This document shows, piece by piece, positions 1 through 6,980 of a stretch of 64,000 nucleotides of DNA. Source of the stretch: a bacterium UBP14_UBA6098 (GTDB taxonomy: Bacteria; UBP14; UBA6098); assembly GCA_002428525.1 (NCBI GenBank), contig DIWU01000024.1, positions 180,862 to 244,861 on the forward strand, in the 5' to 3' direction. Numbering within the stretch: position 1 is the stretch's first letter; each line of letters begins with the position of its first letter. A program made the position numbers and the translations under genes. The notes under the pieces are model-generated. The model was not told where the DNA came from, made no database searches, and saw only the letters and a program-made list of their open reading frames with translations.

Positions 1-246
1 ACCGATGCTCGCGCCCTTTTCCCGAAGGCTCAACGCGACGGGCAACGACCCGACGCAACAGATCGGTAGTATCGCGCCGACTAATGTCGCATAAAGCAGA
101 GGGGCAAAGCCTTTGCCGCCGAGGTGTTTTTCGACGATCTTGTTTGAGATGAACTCGTGGACAATACCCGAGAGCAAAAAGCCGAGTGCGAGGGAGGGAA
201 GTATCTCGACAATATAATGGAGAAGAACATCAAGGAAATTCTGCAT
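1..246 (-). CDS. Predicted permease, ArsP/DUF318 family (partial, N-terminus)
   Basis: My translation of the minus strand from the ATG at 246 gives 82 residues that stay open to the window edge, so only the N-terminus is present. It starts [20 protein letters not shown] and runs through two hydrophobic stretches. It ends in an '[22 protein letters not shown]' type segment. Polar-Pro-Cys followed by 'G.LP.A..L...GAS.G' is characteristic of the two-repeat ArsP/DUF318 permeases, which export organoarsenicals or other substrates across the inner membrane. The substrate cannot be told from this fragment. A tRNA gene lies 19 bases upstream on the same strand. Confidence 0.72.
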   Translation of the reverse strand, partial: MQNFLDVLLHYIVEILPSLALGFLLSGIVHEFISNKIVEKHLGGKGFAPLLYATLVGAILPICCVGSLPVALSLREKGASIG

Positions 247-264
247 GCTTGCCTCATAATAAAA

Positions 265-338
265 CGCGCCCGGCCGGATTTGAACCGGCGGCCTTCGGCT
301 CCGGAGGCCGACGCTCTATCCAACTGAGCTACGGGCGC
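265..338 (-). tRNA. tRNA-Arg (anticodon CCG)
   Basis: Read on the minus strand the segment folds into a full cloverleaf. The acceptor pair is GCGCCCG/CGGGCGC, the D-arm is AGCTCAGTTGGATAGAGC, the anticodon loop is CTCCGGA with anticodon CCG, and the T-loop is GGTTCAAATCC. The discriminator is G and no CCA is encoded. It lies between the permease and the metallophosphoesterase, all on the minus strand. Confidence 0.95.
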
Positions 339-357
339 TAAAATTTGCTCCGGATTC

Positions 358-852
358 TCAAATCTCGATGAGTCGCCATTCGACCCGATTACCCTCGACA
401 GTGAGGATTCCCCAGCTTCCGTTCTTGCCGGGTATATTCCCGCTGACTGCGCCGGGGTTTATCATACGAATCCCGTCGATGACGCGGTCGCAGGGGCAAT
501 GACTATGCCCGAAGACGATCACATCGACTTTTTCGTCCACGAAAACATCCATAACCCGCCTCTCGATACCGACAGGAGGACCCCAGCCATGGGTGAGGCC
601 AATACGGACATCCTCCACGTCGAGGACGAGCCTCGACGGGAGGACATCGGATATCGCTATCTCATCCATGTTTCCATGGACCGCGCGAAGGTCACCGTAA
701 TTTTTTAACACATCGACAGATTCGCTCGAGGCGTGATCGCCGGCGTGAAGGATAAAATCCTGCCGCCCGACCTCTCTCAACAAATCGAGAGGATACGCCG
801 GAATTCTCTGGCCGACATGTGAATCGGATAGCACTGAAATATTGACCGACAT
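358..852 (-). CDS. YfcE/MJ0936-family metallophosphoesterase
   Basis: The 164-residue protein has the compact calcineurin-like phosphoesterase layout of the YfcE/MJ0936 family. In order it shows LSDSH (D-x-H metal ligands, near residue 8), HAGDHA (near 37), GNMD (near 60, the family GN[CMH]D box), THGWG (near 87) and GHSH (near 115). Proteins of this family are manganese-dependent phosphodiesterases with little-known physiological substrates. Length fits the family. The start lies 3 bases after the stop of the small basic gene at 856-945, so the two are probably co-transcribed. Confidence 0.9.
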   Translation of the reverse strand: MSVNISVLSDSHVGQRIPAYPLDLLREVGRQDFILHAGDHASSESVDVLKNYGDLRAVHGNMDEIAISDVLPSRLVLDVEDVRIGLTHGWGPPVGIERRVMDVFVDEKVDVIVFGHSHCPCDRVIDGIRMINPGAVSGNIPGKNGSWGILTVEGNRVEWRLIEI

Positions 853-855
853 CGG

Positions 856-945
856 CTACTTCTTCTTGTGCCTATCCTTCTTCCTACGCTTTTTCCTTTT
901 ATGCGTAGCGATCTTTAGACGTTTTCTTTTTCTGCCGCAAGGCAT
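856..945 (-). CDS. 29-residue basic protein, AURKAIP1/COX24 (DUF1713)-like
   Basis: A 29-codon frame on the minus strand starts MPCGRKRKR, continues with THKRKKRRKK and ends in RHKKK. It has a clear ribosome binding site, GGAGGAA, ending 4 bases before the ATG. The pattern 'KRKRxKxxTHKRKKRxxxxRHKKK' matches what I recall of bacterial AURKAIP1/COX24-domain proteins, the relatives of the mitochondrial ribosomal protein mS38. These are typically about 30 residues long and occur in Bacteroidota-like genomes. The extreme basicity and size suit a ribosome- or rRNA-associated peptide; that function is inferred from the family. It precedes the metallophosphoesterase gene by 3 bases. Confidence 0.75.
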   Translation of the reverse strand: MPCGRKRKRLKIATHKRKKRRKKDRHKKK

Positions 946-1616
946 TTAGTTCCTCCCCGAGCATTGTTGCTCGAATTGTGAATTGCGAACAATCGCAGAA
1001 TGATATAGATAGCGTTGACCTTTCGCAAGGGTTTTGTTAAAAATTTAGGTTCTTTGTAGTATAAAGGGTAAAGGGTGAGGGGTGAACAGTAAAGGGAGGT
1101 TTCAGGAGGGTGCGGGGAGCGCTCTTTTAGAGGGGGCTTCGATACGGGCATGAGAATGCCCTACTCAGCCACCGGCCTGTCGCCGGCCTCGACCCCTACG
1201 GATTTAAAAACGGGCCGGCGCAAGACCGGCCCCTACGGATTTCCAACAACAAAGGGCGTATTCAATACGCCCCTACGGTAAAACCTTTTACCCTTTACCC
1301 TTTACCCTTTACCCTTTACTACCCTATTTCCTGCCCCTACGGAGATTCGGGCGAATCGCTCACGCCGTAAGGCAACAAACAGATTGCTTCGTCGGGCGTT
1401 GCCCTCCTCGCAATGACGGTCTCCGTCATTTGGCGTTAGGGCATTTGGCATTGATTTGACATTTGGCATTTGAGAATTTGACATTTCCCCCTACGGCGCT
1501 TCAGCGCCGTCGTGTAATGCCCATAACCTATAACCTAAAACCTATAAACCTACCCAACAATTTCCTGCCCCTACGGTAAAACCTTTTACCCTTTACCCTT
1601 TACCTTTTACCCTTTA
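946..1616. repeat. Gene-free repeat cluster: palindromic units plus (CCCTTTA)n and (CCTATAA)n tracts
   Basis: No convincing gene is present. The stretch is a mosaic of small repeats. It contains hairpins ending in CCCCTACGG, such as GGGCCGG...CCGGCCC near 1213-1234 and GGGCGTATTCAATACGCCC near 1253-1271. It has a 'CAGATTGCTTCGTC...CTCGCAATGAC' unit near 1380-1417, which is the reverse of the unit at 8922-9002. Tracts of CCCTTTA occur at about 1288-1320 and 1584-1616, and CCTATAA-like tracts near 1525-1550. A segment of about 67 bases at 1270-1336 recurs at 1568-1636 and runs into the 3' end of the ABC transporter gene. Confidence 0.8.
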
Positions 1617-3782
1617 CTACCCAATTTCCTGCCCCTTGTATTGGAGCTGGTAGAGCTTGTAATAGATTCCGCCGCGGGCGAGAAGCTGTTGGTGGTTGCC
1701 CTCCTCGACGAGCTTGCCCTTGTGCATCACGAGGATTTTATCGACATGCTGGATTGTCGAGAGGCGGTGCGCGATGATTATACTGGTTCTGTTTTTGATG
1801 AGATTCTGGAGTGCGCCCTGAATCAACTGCTCGGTTTCGGTGTCGATATTCGAGGTAGCCTCGTCGAGGACGAGAATCGAGGGGTCGAAGGCGAGCGCGC
1901 GCGCGAAGGACAGAAGTTGGCGCTGGCCGGAGGAAAGCGTGCTTCCGCGCTCGGCGACAGGCTCGTCGAATTTCGCCGGAAGCCTCTCGATGAACTTGTT
2001 TGCGTTGACGATGTTCGTCAATTCGACAAGCCTGTCCATCGTGATGCCCTCGTTGTTGAGGCGGATATTGGACTTGATATCGCGTGCGAAGAGAAAAACA
2101 TCCTGAAGGACGACCGCGATATGCTTTCGGAGCGTCTCGATACGCCAGTCGCGAAGATCGAAGCCGTCGATCTTTATCGAGCCGCTCTGAATATCGTAGA
2201 AGCGGGACATCAGCGAGATTATCGTGGTCTTTCCGGCGCCGGTCTCGCCGACGATCGCTACAGATTGCCCCGGCTCGACCGTGAAGCTGACGCCCTTTAG
2301 AACCCAGTCCCAGTCGGAGTCGTCGGGAAGGCGCTTATAGGCGAACCAAACATCCTCGAACTCGACCCTGCCCTCGATCTTTTTCAAATCGATCGGGTTC
2401 TCTATTTCGACGATATCCGGCTTAGTGTCCATAATCTGGAAGATGCGCTCGGAACTGGCCATCGCCGACTGCATGACATTGAACTTCTCAGCGAGTGCGT
2501 TGATCGGCTGGAAGAACATATCGAGATATTGAAGATAGGCCACCAAAGCGCCCAAGGGCAGAAGGTTCTGGACGACCTGACCGCCGCCGTACCAGAGGAT
2601 CAGCGCCAGCCCGAGGTTGCGTAAGAACACGATCACCGGCGAGAAAAGGCCGTGGACGGTTATCTCATAGATATTGGCCTTGTAATACTCGTGGTTGACC
2701 GCCTCGAAGCGGCGGATATTCTCCGCCTCGCGGGCGAAGACCTTGATGACGCGGATTCCGCTGAAATGCTCGGACAGCGTGGCGTTGATTCGCGCTATCC
2801 TGACGCGAACTTTGCGGTAGGCCTCGCGGAATTTTACCCTGAAAAGAAGCGTGACCACCATAATGAGCGGTGTAATCGCCATGAGAAGAAGCCCCAACCG
2901 CCAATTCATGGCGAGAAGAAGCACAGAAATCCCGACGAATTTAAAAAGGTCGCTGAGGAGCGTAATCAAGACGCTCGTGAACATCTCGTTAAGGACATTG
3001 ACATCGTTGGTGCTACGGGTGACGAGACGCCCGACCGGGTTGCCGTCGTAGAACTTCAGCGAAAGCCTTTGCAGATGCTTATACAGCGCGTTGCGAATAT
3101 CGAAGAGGATGTTCTGGCCGACGAGGGTCATCAGGTAAATTTGCGCGTATTGGATTACAAACGAAACAACCAAAACGAGAATAAAAATTATTCCGATAAT
3201 CAGGACGCCCCTGCGGTCGCCGGCGCGGAGCTTCATTATATCCGACCGCGGAATCTCGCGGAGCTTGGAATAGCCAATTATATAGGTGTTTTGATTAAGT
3301 GATCGCTCGAACTTGTCCGAGTTTTCCCGCAGTATTCTTTCGACGGCCTCTTTGTCTTTTAATTTAGTCAGATCGACGATATAGAATTTCTCTCGGCCGA
3401 TAAGTCCGTTGGCCTCGAGCTCCGCGGCGTGCCTCGGGTCGAGCTTCTTCGAGTCCAGAAGGAAAACGCCCTCTTCCTCCAAGGCCAAGAGCTTGTCGGC
3501 GTATTTCGACCGGACTTCGGGCACGATCGAGAGGCTGTCGTTCGATAGTTCCAGTTTTGCGTTGCTGAAGATGATGAACCTATCGATGGCGATCTTAGTG
3601 ATATAGGGCTGGGCTATCTGAAGCACGGACAGGACGAGGACTATAGCTATAGCAAGGATGATCCACTTGGTGTAGGGCTTGGCGAAGACCATAAGCCGCC
3701 GGACAAGGTTGCCGTCATAGACCTTGCCGAGCTTCTGTTCTTCTTGAATATCCTCGCGAAACGCTCCGTGTCCCGGTGGCAT
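1617..3782 (-). CDS. ABC exporter, BmrD/TM288-like half with catalytic NBD
   Basis: This is a 721-residue fusion of a type IV exporter membrane domain and an ATPase. Six membrane segments lie in residues ~30-430, then Walker A GETGAGKTT near 510, signature LSSGQRQ and Walker B ILVLDEATSNID, with the catalytic Glu intact. It is longer than usual because ~120 mostly charged residues (about 70-190) lie between the first two membrane segments, on the external face. The start codon follows AAGGAAA and lies 12 bases after the stop of the other half-transporter. The pairing with a partner that has LDD in place of LDE is the BmrC/BmrD or TM287/288 pattern of multidrug or lipid exporters. The last codons (GQEIG-stop) are shared with a repeat downstream. 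Confidence 0.92.
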   Translation of the reverse strand: MPPGHGAFREDIQEEQKLGKVYDGNLVRRLMVFAKPYTKWIILAIAIVLVLSVLQIAQPYITKIAIDRFIIFSNAKLELSNDSLSIVPEVRSKYADKLLALEEEGVFLLDSKKLDPRHAAELEANGLIGREKFYIVDLTKLKDKEAVERILRENSDKFERSLNQNTYIIGYSKLREIPRSDIMKLRAGDRRGVLIIGIIFILVLVVSFVIQYAQIYLMTLVGQNILFDIRNALYKHLQRLSLKFYDGNPVGRLVTRSTNDVNVLNEMFTSVLITLLSDLFKFVGISVLLLAMNWRLGLLLMAITPLIMVVTLLFRVKFREAYRKVRVRIARINATLSEHFSGIRVIKVFAREAENIRRFEAVNHEYYKANIYEITVHGLFSPVIVFLRNLGLALILWYGGGQVVQNLLPLGALVAYLQYLDMFFQPINALAEKFNVMQSAMASSERIFQIMDTKPDIVEIENPIDLKKIEGRVEFEDVWFAYKRLPDDSDWDWVLKGVSFTVEPGQSVAIVGETGAGKTTIISLMSRFYDIQSGSIKIDGFDLRDWRIETLRKHIAVVLQDVFLFARDIKSNIRLNNEGITMDRLVELTNIVNANKFIERLPAKFDEPVAERGSTLSSGQRQLLSFARALAFDPSILVLDEATSNIDTETEQLIQGALQNLIKNRTSIIIAHRLSTIQHVDKILVMHKGKLVEEGNHQQLLARGGIYYKLYQLQYKGQEIG

Positions 3783-3794
3783 CTTGGTTTCCTT

Positions 3795-5549
3795 TTAGTT
3801 CTCGAACTCGAGCATCTTCTCGAGCTGTTGTCTTCTATCGATATCGGCGTAAATTCCGTTCAGTTCGAGGAGCTCCTTATGGTTCCCTTCCTCGACGAGC
3901 CTGCCATCTTCGATCACAAAGATATGGTCGGCGTTTTTAACGGTGCTGATTCGATGACTTATCAATATGCAGGTTCGGTTCTTCATATAGTTTCTGAGGC
4001 CGGCCAATATCTTCTCCTCGGTCTCTGTATCGACCGCCGAGAAGGCGTCGTCGAGGATGAGTATCTTCGGCTTAATAAGCAAGGCTCTGGCGAGTGCGAC
4101 TCGCTGTTTTTGGCCGCCGGAGAGGGTGATTCCCCGCTCGCCGGAGATTGTTTTGTATTGCTCGGGGAACTCTAGGATATTTTCGTGAATCTGCGCAATC
4201 TTCGCGCATTCGATCGCCTCGTCGTCGGTGGCGTCCGGTTGGCCGAACTTGATGTTGTCTATAATCGACTCGGAGAAGAGGAAGCTGTCCTGCGGCACAA
4301 CGCCGATCTGCTTTCTGAGCGGCTCGATCGCGAGGTCGCGGATATCGTGGCCGTCGATAAAGAGCGTCCCCTCCGGGACATCGAAAAGGCGCGGTATCAG
4401 GCGAAGAAGCGAGGACTTCCCGCTTCCGGTTCTGCCAACGATCGCGACTGTTTTCCCCGAGGGGATCTTCATCGAGAGGTTCTCGAGAACTGTGCCGCTA
4501 CCGGCGCCGTCGTTGTATTCGAATGTGAGGTTTTTAAACTCAATATCGCCCTTGATATCCTCGAGGACGACGGGATTTTCAGCTTCTTTTATCTCCGGCT
4601 CGAGTTTGAAGACCTCGTTCAGCCTGCCCATCGAGGCCTTGCCGCGCTGGTAGAGGTTGCTGATCCAACCGACAGCGATCATCGGCCAAACCGCGAGGCC
4701 GAGATAGGAGTTGAAAGCGACGAAATCGCCCATAGACATCGAGCCGAGAATAACCCGGTCGCCGCCGATCAGGATAACAAGGCCGAAACTGAACCCGATC
4801 ACAAGGCCGATGAGCGGATCGAACATGCCCCAAACGCGCACCAGCCACATATTTTTATCGCGGTAGTCGGCGTTTTTGGCTTGGAAATGTTGGAACTCGG
4901 CGTCCTCTTGGGCATAGGCCTTGATCACGCGGATTCCGGAATAGGTCTCCTGAGCGTTGTCTGTAAGTGCCGCGAAGCTCGATTGAACCTCTTTGAACCT
5001 GTCATGAAGCCGTTTTCCGAAAACCGTGATTATATAGACTAAAAACGGCATCGGGATTAAAACATAAAGCGTGAGCTTCCAGTTCAGGAGGACGAGCATC
5101 ACAACGCTCGCTATCAGCATGAAAAAGGCGTCGAAAGCGCCGACAACCGCCATACCGGTCATCATCCGAACCGCCTCGAGGTCGTTGGTGGCGAGCGCCA
5201 TTATGTCGCCGACCTTGGTGCGGTTGAAATAGCCGACGCTCTGTGTCAGAAGCACGCGGTAGAAGTGGTTTCGCAGGTCGAACTCGATCTTTCGCGAAGC
5301 GCCCATAATGAGGAAGCGCCATAGAAAGCGCGTGACGCCGATTCCGAGGGAAAATAGAAGGATAATTATCGCATAGCGAAGCAGGCCGCTTTGTTCGATA
5401 GTTCCGAAGGTCAGGCCGTCGATGATATTCCGTATGATCCTCGGAATAATAAGCTGGAAGCCGTCAACAAACAAAAGGGCGAAAAAGCCCCCAATGAAGG
5501 CCCATCTATACTTCCAGAAATACTTTTTGAGTGTCCTGAATTCTCTCAT
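3795..5549 (-). CDS. ABC exporter, BmrC/TM287-like half with degenerate Walker B
   Basis: The 584-residue protein has six membrane segments (residues ~15-320) followed by an ATPase domain. Walker A is GRTGSGKSS near 370, the signature is LSGGQKQRVALARAL and Walker B is ILILDDAFSAVD. The residue after Walker B is Asp where an active ATPase has Glu. This marks the non-hydrolysing half of heterodimeric exporters such as BmrC or TM287. It is the first gene of a two-gene unit with the 721-residue half. A perfect inverted repeat sits 3 bases before its ATG, so expression is probably controlled by a repressor; no regulator gene is adjacent. There is no clear Shine-Dalgarno sequence between the palindrome and the ATG. 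Confidence 0.92.
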   Translation of the reverse strand: MREFRTLKKYFWKYRWAFIGGFFALLFVDGFQLIIPRIIRNIIDGLTFGTIEQSGLLRYAIIILLFSLGIGVTRFLWRFLIMGASRKIEFDLRNHFYRVLLTQSVGYFNRTKVGDIMALATNDLEAVRMMTGMAVVGAFDAFFMLIASVVMLVLLNWKLTLYVLIPMPFLVYIITVFGKRLHDRFKEVQSSFAALTDNAQETYSGIRVIKAYAQEDAEFQHFQAKNADYRDKNMWLVRVWGMFDPLIGLVIGFSFGLVILIGGDRVILGSMSMGDFVAFNSYLGLAVWPMIAVGWISNLYQRGKASMGRLNEVFKLEPEIKEAENPVVLEDIKGDIEFKNLTFEYNDGAGSGTVLENLSMKIPSGKTVAIVGRTGSGKSSLLRLIPRLFDVPEGTLFIDGHDIRDLAIEPLRKQIGVVPQDSFLFSESIIDNIKFGQPDATDDEAIECAKIAQIHENILEFPEQYKTISGERGITLSGGQKQRVALARALLIKPKILILDDAFSAVDTETEEKILAGLRNYMKNRTCILISHRISTVKNADHIFVIEDGRLVEEGNHKELLELNGIYADIDRRQQLEKMLEFEN

Positions 5550-5552
5550 ATT

Positions 5553-5568
5553 ATGACCACGCGGTCAT
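5553..5568. promoter_or_regulatory. Operator-like inverted repeat in front of the ABC exporter pair
   Basis: ATGACC-N4-GGTCAT is a perfect 6-bp inverted repeat around ACGC. It lies between a TATTATAAAAT-like -10 element (minus strand, just upstream) and the ATG at 5549. That is where a TetR- or MarR-type dimer would block transcription. No regulator gene is seen next to it, so the binding protein is unknown. The rest of 5550-5726 is AT-rich and serves divergent promoters. Confidence 0.5.
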
Positions 5569-5726
5569 TTTATAATATTTTACGATTCTAAAATTCTATA
5601 TATTATTGTTTTAATTTCAAGGCGCCTTTATAAAGAAAAAGAAAAATAAAGGTGCATTGGGTTTCTTTTTTCGCTTGCGTGGTTTCAAACATTCGATTAT
5701 TATATATAAAACTTCCGGGGGTAATC

Positions 5727-6923
5727 ATGAAAAAGATTTTGTCTCTTGTTCTGCTGGTTTCCTTCGCGGCGATAGCTGTGCCGGTTCGAGTGGCGGTTGT
5801 CAGAGGGGGATATACCGGAATCGGCTGGAACAATGTCTGCGCCGAGTCCTATAGAAGAGGCCTCGCGGTCGCGGATTCTGTTGACGGGATCGACATAATG
5901 CTCTTTCCCGAGTTCGCCTTCGCCGGCACCGACGGCGGAATGCATACGAACCCGGAGGTCACCTTCACCTATGACGAGGCGCTCGGTTATTTCCCGCATC
6001 CATTGGACCCCGGAGCTCCGGAGGATGTCGCCGCGGCGGCCTATCTCGACAGCCTGAGGCAAATCGCTATCGACGAGACCTGCTATATCTTCGCGGCGAC
6101 CTGCGGCGAGGTCGTCGGCACGACAAATTATAACACCATGCCTATCTTCCTGCCGGACGGCAGGTTATATCGCCTCCGCAGAAAGAACTACGCCGGCGCG
6201 CCGGATATTATCCGCGACACGACAATCCATTGCGATACAATTCTCACCAAGGCCGGAGCGCTAATCGCAGTGATGACCACGATCTGCTATGAAAACGGCT
6301 CCTACGGCTTCACGCCCTTCCTTGACCCGGTCGAGCCGCCGGCGCCGCTGTGGCTTCTGCCGCATGGCACATGGTCAACCGCGGGCAATCCGGATATGAC
6401 CTACCGCACCCAGCGCTGGATTTGGAACGCAAATAAAATCACCCTCTCCGGCCAATGGCGAATCCCCGAGGACGGCTGGGTTCGCGGCGACGCGGTTTTG
6501 ATCTCCGCGGATATCTTCAGCCGGAACTGGACGGCGATGCGAATCGACAACTACGGCGAGGACCTCGACCCGCTGGCATACGAGCCGCTCGCTTGGGTTG
6601 ACGAGCATTATTCCTATGTTGTCATCGATATGAATATCCCCGACCTCGACGACCCGGGGCCGGTTCTTCGGGCGAAGCAGTCCGCGAAGCCCTATTTCGA
6701 GGAGCTAACCGCCCTGCCGGAGATCTCCTCCGGGCCGGTGACAATCGAAGGCGCGCAGTCCGATCGGGTCGATATCCTCAATGAGAGCGGCGAGCTTGTG
6801 GCCACTCTGCAGGCCGTCGAGGGTTGCGCCCTTTGGGAGGGCCTTCGCGGTGGAGCCTTTCCGGCGGGGGAATACACGATCTCATGCGCCGGCCAAGTCG
6901 CCGCGGTTCGCCTCGAGCCTTGA
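5727..6923 (+). CDS. Secreted carbon-nitrogen hydrolase (nitrilase fold) with C-terminal FlgD-like tail
   Basis: I take the ATG at 5727, after GGGGGT, because it opens a signal peptide (MKKILSLVLLVSFAAIAVP). The 398-residue product then shows the nitrilase-superfamily triad: Glu62 in LFPEFAFAG, Lys153 in LRRKNY and Cys187 in TTICYENG. These enzymes hydrolyse amide or nitrile C-N bonds. After about residue 330 comes a short beta-rich module with 'VDILNESGELV' and 'FPAGEYTI', resembling the FlgD-Ig tails of other exported proteins here but lacking a clear PNPFNS box. Nitrilase-fold enzymes are mostly cytoplasmic, so export is unusual. The next gene, an exported peptidase, starts 57 bases downstream. 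The substrate is unknown. Confidence 0.85.
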   Translation: MKKILSLVLLVSFAAIAVPVRVAVVRGGYTGIGWNNVCAESYRRGLAVADSVDGIDIMLFPEFAFAGTDGGMHTNPEVTFTYDEALGYFPHPLDPGAPEDVAAAAYLDSLRQIAIDETCYIFAATCGEVVGTTNYNTMPIFLPDGRLYRLRRKNYAGAPDIIRDTTIHCDTILTKAGALIAVMTTICYENGSYGFTPFLDPVEPPAPLWLLPHGTWSTAGNPDMTYRTQRWIWNANKITLSGQWRIPEDGWVRGDAVLISADIFSRNWTAMRIDNYGEDLDPLAYEPLAWVDEHYSYVVIDMNIPDLDDPGPVLRAKQSAKPYFEELTALPEISSGPVTIEGAQSDRVDILNESGELVATLQAVEGCALWEGLRGGAFPAGEYTISCAGQVAAVRLEP

Positions 6924-6980
6924 TTTCCGCACCCCGATGCTTATCTTTTTTTTAAAAATCCCATCGAAGGACTACCTAAT

